DNA of 14,462 nucleotides from Porticoccaceae bacterium (lineage in GTDB: Bacteria; Pseudomonadota; Gammaproteobacteria; Pseudomonadales; Porticoccaceae): positions 1-14,462 of the forward strand of contig JAFMBU010000026.1 of assembly GCA_017858295.1 (NCBI GenBank), read 5' to 3'. The stretch's first letter is position 1. Each line of letters opens with the position of its first letter. The position numbers were made by a program, and so were the translations under genes. Shown piece after piece: positions 7,777 through 14,462 of the stretch. Under the pieces are notes generated by a model. The model worked only from the letters and a program-made list of their open reading frames with translations, was not told the origin of the DNA and ran no database searches.

Positions 7777-8505
7777 GTGCGCATTGAGGCTGAGCCGGGA
7801 TTTTTATTACACTCGACGCCCTATCGTGACACCAGCTTGCTGGTGGATCTGTACACTGCCAATCACGGTCGCGTGCGCTGTGTCGCCAAGGGCTTTCGCA
7901 AGCCCAATAAGCAGGGTATTAACCGCTCGATCTTTCCCTATACGGAACATCATTTTAGTTGGCAGGGTCGCGGTGAATTAAAAACCCTGACCAAAGCAGA
8001 TGTAGTTCAGGCCCCAGTATTTCTTAAGCAAGAGTGCCTTTTTACCGGCCTCTATATCAATGAGTTGTTTTATCGCCTGCTCCAAGAGCAGGATATTCAC
8101 CAATATCTGTATCAGCAGTACCAACAGTTTATGGCCGTTCTCTGTGGGGCCCAGCCCGATGAAGTACGTTTGCGACAGTTGGAAATGACATTGCTAGAAG
8201 AGCTTGGTTATGGACTAGTGTTGGACTGCGAAGGGCAGAGCGGCGCCGCGCTGATCCCAGACAAGTACTACCAATATATTCCTGAGCAGGGTTTGCTGAT
8301 GTCGATTAATCAGCGGGAAGCTGTGTCCGGCAGTTACTCTGGTGCCGACCTAATGAATATAGCCGCGGGTGAATTTTCTCAGGGCACGGCCCAGAGAACG
8401 GCCAAGCAGTTGTTGCGCACGGTGATTAATTTCTATCTCGGTGGCCGCCAGTTACACAGTCGTGAACTCTATCGCCAACATTTGCAGTCGCAGAGTTCTG
8501 TGTAG
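7777..8505 (+). CDS. recO: DNA repair protein RecO
   Basis: This 242-residue protein loads RecA onto SSB-coated single-stranded DNA together with RecR in the RecFOR pathway and anneals complementary strands. The N-terminal OB-fold region (about 1-80) shows the RecO pattern FLLHSTPYRDTSLLVDLYT and GRVRCVAKGFRKP. A helical C-terminal part follows (LRQLEMTLLEELGYGLVLDC, residues 132-151). The four-cysteine zinc cluster of some RecO proteins is not apparent. The start is GTG, 5 bp after the era stop; the next methionine is residue 119, so GTG is required. The Shine-Dalgarno match is weak, suggesting coupling to era translation. acpS follows after 36 bp, without the usual pdxJ. Confidence 0.95.
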   Translation: MRIEAEPGFLLHSTPYRDTSLLVDLYTANHGRVRCVAKGFRKPNKQGINRSIFPYTEHHFSWQGRGELKTLTKADVVQAPVFLKQECLFTGLYINELFYRLLQEQDIHQYLYQQYQQFMAVLCGAQPDEVRLRQLEMTLLEELGYGLVLDCEGQSGAALIPDKYYQYIPEQGLLMSINQREAVSGSYSGADLMNIAAGEFSQGTAQRTAKQLLRTVINFYLGGRQLHSRELYRQHLQSQSSV

Positions 8506-8541
8506 AATACTACTCACTCAAATCAATCGAGAGAAGCGCCA

Positions 8542-8919
8542 ATGATTATCGCCATAGGCACAGATATAGTTGAGATTGCCCGGATCGCTAAGGTGCTAGA
8601 GCGCCAGGCCGAGCGCTTTGCCGAGCGCATTCTCTGTCCCAGCGAGCTGGACCAATATGCATCCCGGGGCCATCCGGTGGCTTTTGTCGCCACCCGCTTT
8701 GCCGCCAAAGAAGCCATAGTCAAGGCGCTGGGTACCGGCATAGGTCATGGGGTCAGCTTTCAGGATATGCAGGTCAGCAATGATGAAAAGGGAGCTCCCC
8801 ATGTGCAACTGTCTGGCGGTGCCGCGGAAGTGATGCACAGCCGCGGTGGTCGGCGAGTCTTGCTCAGTCTAGCCGACGAGCGGGATTACGCCATAGCCTA
8901 CGCCATGCTCTGTGAATAA
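8542..8919 (+). CDS. acpS: Holo-[acyl-carrier-protein] synthase AcpS
   Basis: This 125-residue enzyme transfers 4'-phosphopantetheine from coenzyme A to a serine of acyl carrier protein, activating it for fatty-acid synthesis. The N-terminal MIIAIGTDIVEIARI contains magnesium-binding D8, and RFAAKEAIVKALG contains E57 and K56 of the second conserved box. The C-terminal strand LSLADERDYAIAYAM fits the family, as does the length of about 125 residues. A GAGA-type ribosome-binding site lies before the ATG. It is the last gene of the recO block. No terminator follows directly; an A-rich tandem-repeat array begins 26 bp after the stop codon. Confidence 0.97.
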   Translation: MIIAIGTDIVEIARIAKVLERQAERFAERILCPSELDQYASRGHPVAFVATRFAAKEAIVKALGTGIGHGVSFQDMQVSNDEKGAPHVQLSGGAAEVMHSRGGRRVLLSLADERDYAIAYAMLCE

Positions 8920-8945
8920 ATTTCAACCAAGGGTTTGGTGGTGGT

Positions 8946-9097
8946 AAAAAAGAGCCTTCGGCGCCAGAAAAAGAGCCCTCAGCGCCTAGAAAAGAGCCTT
9001 CAGCTGGCGTAAAAAGAGCCTTCAGCGCCTAGAAAAAAGCCTTCAGCTGGCGTAAAAAGGAGCCTTCAGCCCTCGTAAAAAAACCTTCAGCTGTCGT
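8946..9097. repeat. A-rich tandem repeat array, seven units of 21-23 nt
   Basis: Seven units begin at 8946, 8968, 8990, 9011, 9033, 9054 and 9077. Each is a run of 4-7 A followed by a core close to GAGCCTTCAGC and a variable tail. Tails alternate: GCGCC(T)AG in units 1, 2 and 4, and GCTGGCGT or its variants in units 3, 5, 6 and 7. Units 2+3 (8968-9010) and 4+5 (9011-9053) are 43-nt copies differing at only two positions, and units 6+7 are a more diverged third copy, so a two-unit higher-order period exists. A degenerate eighth unit may start at 9098. Unit lengths are not multiples of three and stops occur in frame, so this is not a protein repeat. It lacks the uniform repeats and unique spacers of a CRISPR. 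Function unknown. Confidence 0.9.
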
Positions 9098-9228
9098 AAA
9101 CAAGAACCTGCGGCATATGCCAAACAATTATGGGCTATAACCGTCCCGCAGAGGCGGCAGAGCAACTGTTCAGGCACAATAGATGACTAAATTCTTGATC
9201 CTTTCAACCTCCACAAAGAGTAGCGTCC
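9098..9228. other. Non-coding remainder between the repeat array and cysM
   Basis: No gene is evident here. It contains a 10-bp perfect palindrome, GGCATATGCC (9112-9121), a short hairpin CCGC-AGAG-GCGG (9146-9157), and a longer pairing of CTGCGG (9108-9113) with CCGCAG (9146-9151). The cysM promoter should lie here unless transcription continues from acpS, but no convincing -35/-10 pair was found. The palindrome could be an operator, which is only a guess. Confidence 0.4.
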
Positions 9229-10116
9229 ATGCAGTACCCAACCATTGATCAAGGCATAGGCAATACTAGGCTAGTGCAGCTCCAGCGGATGCCTGGCGAT
9301 ACCTCGAATATCATTCTTGCGAAACTGGAAGGGGATAACCCTGCAGGCTCAGTCAAAGATCGTCCGGCCTTGAGCATGATAAAAAAGGCTGAGGCTCGTG
9401 GCGATATTAAACCTGGGGATCGCTTGATCGAAGCCACCAGTGGCAATACCGGAATTGCTCTGGCGATGGTTGCGGCGATGATGGGCTACCGTATGACTTT
9501 GATTATGCCGGACAATGCCACCGATGAGCGCAAATGGGCTATGACTGCCTATGGCGCTGAACTGATTGAAGTAAGCAAAGAGCAGGGCATGGAGGGAGCT
9601 CGTGATCTGGCCCGTCAGATGCAAGAGCAAGGGCTAGGCAAAGTGTTGGACCAATTTAATAATCCAGATAACCCCTTGGCTCACTATGAGGGTACCGGGC
9701 CAGAAATCTGGCGCGACACTAAAGGTTCGGTAACCCACTTTGTCAGTTCAATGGGTACCACCGGCACCATTATGGGCACCTCAGCCTATTTAAAGCAGCA
9801 GAACCCAGATATCCAAATTATTGGTCTACAGCCTCAGGAAGGTGCCTCTATTCCCGGTATCCGACGTTGGCCCGCAGCCTATATGCCGAGTATTTTTGAC
9901 GCTGCCAAGGTGGATCAAACCCTAGATATTTCCCAGCAAGCTGCCGAGCAGACCATGCGTCGTTTGGCCAGAGAGGAGGGTATCTTCTGTGGTGTCTCGG
10001 CTGGCGGCTCTGTATCTGCCGCCTTAGAAATCAGCAAGCAGGTGGAAAATGCCGTTATCGTTGCTATTATCTGCGATCGGGGTGATCGCTATCTCTCTTC
10101 TGGAATATACGGATAG
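9229..10116 (+). CDS. cysM: Cysteine synthase B (O-acetylserine sulfhydrylase, CysM)
   Basis: This 295-residue PLP enzyme makes cysteine from O-acetylserine and sulfide (or S-sulfocysteine from thiosulfate). The PLP lysine is K43 in NPAGSVKDRP. SGNTG (71-75) is the substrate-binding loop, GTTGT (176-180) holds the PLP phosphate, and S257 lies in CGVSAGG near the pyridine nitrogen. EGASIPGIRRWP (204-215) and the tail CDRGDRYLSSGIYG identify CysM rather than CysK, as does the length of about 295 residues. AGAG stands about 8 nt before the ATG, a modest ribosome-binding site. cysM upstream of relA and mazG is a familiar gammaproteobacterial order, but rlmD, often between cysM and relA, is missing. 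The stop codon is part of the first copy of a 14-nt repeat. Confidence 0.96.
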   Translation: MQYPTIDQGIGNTRLVQLQRMPGDTSNIILAKLEGDNPAGSVKDRPALSMIKKAEARGDIKPGDRLIEATSGNTGIALAMVAAMMGYRMTLIMPDNATDERKWAMTAYGAELIEVSKEQGMEGARDLARQMQEQGLGKVLDQFNNPDNPLAHYEGTGPEIWRDTKGSVTHFVSSMGTTGTIMGTSAYLKQQNPDIQIIGLQPQEGASIPGIRRWPAAYMPSIFDAAKVDQTLDISQQAAEQTMRRLAREEGIFCGVSAGGSVSAALEISKQVENAVIVAIICDRGDRYLSSGIYG

Positions 10117-10154
10117 AGATTTACGCATAGAGATTTATGCATAGAAATTTATGC
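10113..10154. repeat. 14-nt direct repeat, three copies, overlapping the cysM stop codon
   Basis: ATAGAGATTTACGC (10113-10126), ATAGAGATTTATGC (10127-10140) and ATAGAAATTTATGC (10141-10154) are head-to-tail copies, each differing from the next at one position; a partial ATAG follows at 10155. The cysM TAG (10114-10116) lies inside copy one. Each later junction creates the palindrome ATGCAT. The rest of the 141-bp gap to relA holds no recognisable gene or terminator. The repeat is certain; its role is unknown, and slippage expansion is the simplest origin. Confidence 0.9.
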
Positions 10155-10257
10155 ATAGTGCTATTAGGAATAGAGAGCCATCACAACCAACTCAGGCAGG
10201 CGCGTGAGCAGTAAGTAAAAAGGACAGGGCACAGCGCCGCAATTCGAGATCAAGGAA

Positions 10258-12558
10258 ATGGTCAATGTTCGCCAACATCATCCCCGGGATGACGCCGACC
10301 AAGTTGATATTCAACGCTGGATTGATGAGCTTATTCAACGCCATGCAATGGCTCAAAGCGATGGCCAATTGCTGCTCCAAGCCTGCACATTTACCAGCCA
10401 GGCTCTAACCGAAGAATTTGATCCTGAACGCCTGTGGGACTCCGCCACTGGCTGTCTGCAAACTGGCCTCGAAATGGCCGAAATTCTTGCTGAACTATCC
10501 CTTGATACAGTCGCTCTTCAGGCGGCAATACTCTATCGTGCTATTCGCGAAGGGCGTATCTCTCTGGATAAAGTCCGTCGTGAGTTCGGTTCAGAAATTG
10601 CTGGGCTGATCGATAAGGTGCTGCGCATGGCAGTGATTAGCACCATCAGTAATGCCCAGGGCGGATCGGTTTTTGGTCATATTGCCGGGCAACAGGCAAA
10701 TAAAACCCGAGAAATGCTGGTGTCGATTATCGACGATATTCGCGTACCCCTAATTAAAATTGCCGAGCGCACCTGTGCCATCCGCGCAGTTAAAACTGCC
10801 AGTTCAGACAAACAGATCCGCGTTGCTCGTGAGGTGGTCGATGTCTATGCACCTCTGGCTCATCGTTTGGGTCTGGGCAACCTCAAGTGGGAACTTGAAG
10901 ATCTGGCCTTTCGCTATCTGCAACCTCTGGACTACGCCAATGTGGCAAGCCTGCTGGCGGAAAAGCGACGGGATCGCCAAGCCTATATTGCCGAAACTAT
11001 TCGCCAGGTTGAAGAGCAGCTAAATACACTAAATATAGAGGGTGAGGTGAGTGGGCGGCCAAAACATATCTATTCGATCTGGTCGAAGATGCAGCGCAAA
11101 AATCTCAGTTTTACTCAGGTCTATGATATTCGCGCACTGCGTGTTTTGGTGCCCACGGTGGCAGACTGCTATGCGGTATTGGGTTGGATGCACAGTCGCT
11201 GGGAAAACCTACCCAGTGAATACGATGACTATATAGCTGCGCCAAAAGAGAATGGTTACAGCTCACTGCACACCGCCGTTATTGGGCCCGAAGACAAAGT
11301 GCTAGAAATTCAGATTCGTACTTTTGATATGCACAATGCTGCCGAATTGGGTGTCTGCGCCCACTGGCGTTACAAAGGCGGTAACCTAAAATCTGCAGAT
11401 AAAAGCTACGAAGAAAAAATTGAATGGTTGCGCCATGTTCTCGATTGGTCAAAGGAAATTGAGCATAAAGGATCAGCGGAATACTCTCAGGAATCACAGC
11501 AATCAGTAAGTGAAGGTCGAGTGTATGTCTTCACCCCAGAGGGACATGTGGTAGATCTGCCCAGCGGGGCAACACCGCTGGATTTCGCCTACTATGTGCA
11601 CACCGACCTTGGTCATCGCTGTCGCGGTGCCAAAGTAAATGGCCGCATTGTGCCCCTTAGTCGGGCGCTGCGCACTGCAGATCAGGTGAGCATTATTACC
11701 GCTCGTCAAGGAGAACCTTCTCGGGACTGGTTGTCCGCTTCCATGGGCTATCTGAAAACCAGCCGTGCTCGCAGCAAAGTGCAATACTGGTTCCGCAAAC
11801 AAAATCAAGAGCACAATCAGATTGAGGGCAAGAAGCTTTTAGAGCGTGAGCTAGCCCAGTTAAATATCAGCGGAATTGATCTGCAAAAAGCTGCCCAACG
11901 ATTTAATAAGCAGGGTACTGCAGGCTTGTATGCGGCCATTGGTGCCGGCGATGTGGGTGTCGAGCAGGTGATTAATTCACTGCAGAGTCGGCATGGAAAA
12001 AGTAAAACTCTCGGGGCCCTCGACTCGGTTAGTTCACTGGAGTCTTTCGACTCGGCTGCATCAGAGGAACTCGCTTCGGCCCAGCGTTTTGAATCTTCAG
12101 ATGTCTATATCCACGGTGTTGGCAATTTGCTCACTCAGATGGCCCGCTGCTGCCGCCCGTTACCCGGTGATAGTATCGGCGGTTATATTACTCAGGGGCG
12201 TGGCATATCCATTCATCGTCAAGATTGCGGTAACTTCTTGCGTCTGCAGGGCGCCGACCCCCAACGCATTATCAAAGTTGACTGGGGCAGACAGCCGCAG
12301 AAAAACTACAGGGTAAAAATTGCTCTGGATACCTATGATCGCAGCGGGCTGCTATTGGATATTACAAAAACCGTCGATCGCCTCGGTTTACATATAGCTT
12401 CAATGACCAGCGACGAGAAAACCCGGCGTAAAAAATCCATGAATAGTTCGCATATCTTACTGGCTCTGGATGTGCCCAGTCTCGATCAGTTGAGCGCGGT
12501 ATTGTCCCAGTTAAATCAAATTCCCAACGTGGTGACAGCTAGGCGTGTGAGCGATTAG
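10258..12558 (+). CDS. relA: GTP pyrophosphokinase RelA, (p)ppGpp synthetase
   Basis: This 766-residue ribosome-associated enzyme makes (p)ppGpp from ATP and GTP/GDP when uncharged tRNA occupies the A site. The N-terminal hydrolase domain is degenerate: the expected HD motif reads ILYRAIRE (91-98), so hydrolysis is unlikely. The synthetase domain (about 240-375) carries YDIRALRV, EYDDY (321-325, the ExDD form typical of monofunctional RelA), NGYSSLHT and EIQIRT (350-355). A TGS domain (about 420-482), a helical part, a Cys region with ARCCRPLPGD (C631, C632) plus H653 and C657, and a C-terminal ACT/RRM-like domain (about 685-766) follow. The start MVNVR matches other gammaproteobacterial RelA proteins, though AAGGA lies unusually close to the ATG. 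A serine-rich linker occupies about 580-612. mazG follows after 83 bp. Confidence 0.97.
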   Translation: MVNVRQHHPRDDADQVDIQRWIDELIQRHAMAQSDGQLLLQACTFTSQALTEEFDPERLWDSATGCLQTGLEMAEILAELSLDTVALQAAILYRAIREGRISLDKVRREFGSEIAGLIDKVLRMAVISTISNAQGGSVFGHIAGQQANKTREMLVSIIDDIRVPLIKIAERTCAIRAVKTASSDKQIRVAREVVDVYAPLAHRLGLGNLKWELEDLAFRYLQPLDYANVASLLAEKRRDRQAYIAETIRQVEEQLNTLNIEGEVSGRPKHIYSIWSKMQRKNLSFTQVYDIRALRVLVPTVADCYAVLGWMHSRWENLPSEYDDYIAAPKENGYSSLHTAVIGPEDKVLEIQIRTFDMHNAAELGVCAHWRYKGGNLKSADKSYEEKIEWLRHVLDWSKEIEHKGSAEYSQESQQSVSEGRVYVFTPEGHVVDLPSGATPLDFAYYVHTDLGHRCRGAKVNGRIVPLSRALRTADQVSIITARQGEPSRDWLSASMGYLKTSRARSKVQYWFRKQNQEHNQIEGKKLLERELAQLNISGIDLQKAAQRFNKQGTAGLYAAIGAGDVGVEQVINSLQSRHGKSKTLGALDSVSSLESFDSAASEELASAQRFESSDVYIHGVGNLLTQMARCCRPLPGDSIGGYITQGRGISIHRQDCGNFLRLQGADPQRIIKVDWGRQPQKNYRVKIALDTYDRSGLLLDITKTVDRLGLHIASMTSDEKTRRKKSMNSSHILLALDVPSLDQLSAVLSQLNQIPNVVTARRVSD

Positions 12559-12641
12559 ACTGGCGCTGTGCCGATAATGTATTTCACCGGTTTGGTTTAT
12601 AAGTGCTCTTCATCGGTGCTTTCCACAACAAGGTAATCTAA

Positions 12642-13466
12642 ATGACTAGACAATACACAGTTGATGACCTGCGCTATTTAATGCAGCGCTTACGAGATCC
12701 TGAAAGCGGTTGTCCCTGGGATTTAAAGCAGTCTTTCTCCTCCATCGCCAAACATACTCTAGAGGAGGTCTACGAGGTTATAGACGCCATTGAACGAGAT
12801 GATCTTCATCATTTGGGCGAGGAATTAGGGGATCTATTATTTCAGATTATTTTTTATGCGGAACTGGGTGCAGAGCAGAAGGTTTTTGACTTTGATAGCG
12901 TTGTTCAAGGGCTAGTAGAAAAACTGGTACGCCGTCATCCTCATGTCTTCCCTCAGGGAACCCTTGAGAGTGAAATTGAGCCCAGCAGTCGAGTGGATAA
13001 CCCTGAGGAAGAAGCGCGGATCAAAAAAGTCTGGGAAGAGATTAAAGCCGAGGAGCGCGCAGCAAAAGGCGATAGCAAAACCCTGGATGATATACCTCTA
13101 GCGATTCCAGCCTTAAGCCGTGCTCAGAAATTGCAAAAAAGAGCCGCCGGAAAAGGCTTTGACTGGCAGCATCTCGATCAAGTAGTGGAAGTGGTTCGTG
13201 AGGAACTCGAGGAGCTAGAGGCAGAGATTGCTGTGGATGATAAGGCAGCCATAGAAGATGAACTGGGTGATCTATTATTTAGCTGCGTGAACTTGGCGCG
13301 CCATTTGGGCGTAGATCCAGAGCGCGCACTGCGTCAGGCTAATGGGAAATTTCAACGGCGTTTCCAAGCGATGGAAGAACTTGCTCAGAGCGCCGATAAC
13401 GATTTTTCTCAGTTGACCACAGACAAAATGGAGCAGCTTTGGGTTGAGGTCAAGCTGGCGGAGTAA
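12642..13466 (+). CDS. mazG: Nucleoside triphosphate pyrophosphohydrolase MazG
   Basis: This 274-residue enzyme hydrolyses NTPs and dNTPs to monophosphates and pyrophosphate, removing aberrant nucleotides and, in E. coli, affecting ppGpp levels under starvation. Two MazG-type domains are visible. The first has CPWD (24-27), EEVYE (41-45) and EELGD (60-64); the second has EELEE (187-191) and EDELGD (205-210), the acidic metal-binding motifs. Length is close to the 263-residue E. coli protein. The ATG follows AAGG at 12630-12633. relA-mazG adjacency is conserved in gammaproteobacteria and suggests joint regulation of nucleotide pools. No terminator is evident in the 83-bp gap after relA or directly downstream. 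Confidence 0.96.
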   Translation: MTRQYTVDDLRYLMQRLRDPESGCPWDLKQSFSSIAKHTLEEVYEVIDAIERDDLHHLGEELGDLLFQIIFYAELGAEQKVFDFDSVVQGLVEKLVRRHPHVFPQGTLESEIEPSSRVDNPEEEARIKKVWEEIKAEERAAKGDSKTLDDIPLAIPALSRAQKLQKRAAGKGFDWQHLDQVVEVVREELEELEAEIAVDDKAAIEDELGDLLFSCVNLARHLGVDPERALRQANGKFQRRFQAMEELAQSADNDFSQLTTDKMEQLWVEVKLAE

Positions 13467-13487
13467 CTGCTGGCGCTATACTGCTGC

Positions 13488-13516
13488 TTGTCTGGCTAAT
13501 TTAATCCGTGTATTGT
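13488..13516 (+). promoter_or_regulatory. Weak candidate sigma-70 promoter for adk
   Basis: TTGTCT (13488-13493) and TATTGT (13511-13516) are separated by 17 bp; each hexamer matches its consensus at four of six positions. It lies in the 169-bp gap between mazG and adk, where an adk promoter is expected because adk is usually transcribed separately. The leader would be just over 100 nt. Low-confidence match by eye. Confidence 0.25.
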
Positions 13517-13635
13517 GAGCGACCTTTTCGGGATAGCAGCTTTAGAGAAGCTCTGTTGTGGCATTGTAATAGCCTGACAGATCGACTATCTGCATAAGGT
13601 CCCACGTAGTTTTAACTATTCAAGGAATCATATTA

Positions 13636-14286
13636 ATGAGAGTTATTTTGTTAGGGCCCCCAGGTGCAGGTAAAGGTACTCAAGCGCAGTTCATTACTGA
13701 GAAGTATTCAGTACCGCAAATATCCACTGGCGATATGCTGCGCAGTGCAGTCAAGGCAGGCACTGAATTGGGTCTCAAAGTAAAAGATATTATGACTTCT
13801 GGCGGTTTGGTCTCTGACGAGATTATTATCGCGTTAGTTAAAGAGCGTATAGAGCAACCAGATTGTGCTGGCGGTTTTTTGTTTGATGGCTTTCCGCGCA
13901 CGATTCCCCAGGCACAGGCTCTGGTGGATGCCAATGTGCCGATTGAATATGTTGTTGAAATTGCCGTCGACGATGAACAGATTGTGTCGCGTCTCAGTGG
14001 TCGTCGAGTACATGAAGACTCTGGCCGTGTTTATCATATTGAACACAACCCACCAAAAACTGCTGGCCTCGATGATGAGACTCAAGAGCCTTTGATCCAA
14101 CGTCCAGATGATAAAGAAGAAACTATTCGCAATCGTCTCAGTATTTACCACAGTCAAACCAAACCATTGGTTGAGTTTTATCAGGGCCTGTCAGCCACAG
14201 AAGCTGAGGCACCGAAATTCGCAACCGTAGATGGTCTTGGCAGCCTCGATGATGTGCAAGCGAGACTGGTTTCTGCACTAGCGTAA
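13636..14286 (+). CDS. adk: Adenylate kinase
   Basis: This 216-residue cytoplasmic enzyme interconverts ATP + AMP and 2 ADP. The P-loop GPPGAGKGT is at 7-15, followed by the AMP-binding region (STGDMLRSAV, 30-39, and FDGFPRT, 83-89) and a long LID domain (about 122-159: SGRRVHEDSGRVYHIEHNPP and RPDDKEETIRNRL). The LID lacks the four zinc cysteines of Gram-positive enzymes, as expected for the long Gram-negative type (E. coli: 214 residues). AAGGA at 13622-13626 lies 9 nt before the ATG. The gene ends in a strong terminator and is probably a single-gene transcription unit. Confidence 0.98.
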   Translation: MRVILLGPPGAGKGTQAQFITEKYSVPQISTGDMLRSAVKAGTELGLKVKDIMTSGGLVSDEIIIALVKERIEQPDCAGGFLFDGFPRTIPQAQALVDANVPIEYVVEIAVDDEQIVSRLSGRRVHEDSGRVYHIEHNPPKTAGLDDETQEPLIQRPDDKEETIRNRLSIYHSQTKPLVEFYQGLSATEAEAPKFATVDGLGSLDDVQARLVSALA

Positions 14287-14289
14287 AAG

Positions 14290-14325
14290 TTTAAAAAGCA
14301 GTGTGTGAAAACACTGCTTTTTAAA
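14290..14325. terminator. Rho-independent terminator after adk (probably bidirectional)
   Basis: A perfect 15-bp stem (14290-14304 with 14311-14325) encloses the loop GTGAAA. The core is GCAGTGT/ACACTGC, flanked by AAAAA on the left and TTTTT on the right, so it gives a U-tract after the stem on either strand. It begins 4 bp after the adk stop codon. Confidence 0.93.
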
Positions 14326-14344
14326 ACTATTTCTTCAAATTCTC

Positions 14345-14402
14345 TTTTTTTTTGCAATTAAAACCCTATTTTTGTCGAAAATTGCGGTTTTAATTGGAAA
14401 AA
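14345..14402. repeat. AT-rich inverted repeat (cruciform-like dyad)
   Basis: CAATTAAAACC (14355-14365) is perfectly repeated in inverse as GGTTTTAATTG (14386-14396). After one G-G mismatch, the T-run at 14349-14353 can pair with the A-run at 14398-14402. Inside the 20-nt loop a second dyad, ATTTT (14368-14372) with AAAAT (14378-14382), can form. The 60 bp to the window end (14403-14462) shows no recognisable gene. It could be a second terminator or a protein-binding site. Confidence 0.6.
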
Positions 14403-14462
14403 TATTCCACAACTGCTTAAACTCCCGCTTTACATGACCTAACGTCTTTTTATCGTGATGGT

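Noticed and set aside
8938..9012. In-frame continuation of acpS past its stop into a basic KKS-rich peptide encoded by the repeat array.
   Set aside because: The acpS product is already full length, unit lengths are not multiples of three, and the frame closes within three units, so readthrough coding is unlikely.
8946..9097. CRISPR array.
   Set aside because: Repeats are 21-23 nt, contiguous, variable and without unique spacers; no cas genes are nearby.
11987..12093. Serine-rich linker in RelA as a possible insertion.
   Set aside because: RelA proteins vary in this linker, and the flanking domains remain in frame and complete.
13537..13555. Hairpin AGCTT-TAGAG-AAGCT in the adk leader.
   Set aside because: Short, with no U-tract and no anti-structure visible; not enough for an attenuator or riboswitch call.

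Overview
The window reads as ordinary core chromosome of a gammaproteobacterium, most like a marine Pseudomonadales/Cellvibrionales-type lineage. The evidence is gene order and protein motifs: rseC(mucC)-mucD-(extra gene)-lepA-lepB-DUF4845-rnc-era-recO-acpS resembles the tail of the Pseudomonas algU-mucABCD locus running into the lepA-lepB-rnc-era-recO cluster, and cysM-relA-mazG is a second gammaproteobacterial block. The placement is inference from memory of related genomes; no search was run. All 14 supported genes lie on the + strand.

Layout. 40-498 rseC and 712-2094 mucD form an envelope-stress module, with a good sigma-E-like promoter candidate between them. 2170-3012 encodes an exported methyltransferase-like protein of uncertain function. 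3149-8505 is a dense block: lepA (translation GTPase), lepB (signal peptidase I), a small DUF4845 membrane protein, rnc (RNase III), era (ribosome-assembly GTPase) and recO (recombinational repair). acpS (8542-8919) follows recO after 36 bp, where pdxJ would normally sit. 8920-9228 is the only gene-free stretch over 300 bp; it holds a short A-rich tandem-repeat array with a two-unit higher-order period. 9229-13466 carries cysM, relA and mazG (cysteine synthesis, stringent response, nucleotide clean-up); rlmD, usually between cysM and relA in relatives, is absent and a 14-nt triplicate repeat lies there instead. adk (13636-14286) ends in a strong hairpin terminator, followed by an AT-rich dyad.

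How the genes work together: RseC and MucD belong to envelope quality control, and LepB processes exported proteins. LepA, RNase III and Era serve ribosome function and RNA maturation. RelA and MazG both bear on nucleotide pools and starvation physiology. No phage, transposase, toxin-antitoxin, CRISPR or defence gene was seen, and no novel multi-gene system is apparent. The points worth a second look are the repeat array and the altered gene junctions beside it, the exported methyltransferase-like gene, and several intergenic dyads.
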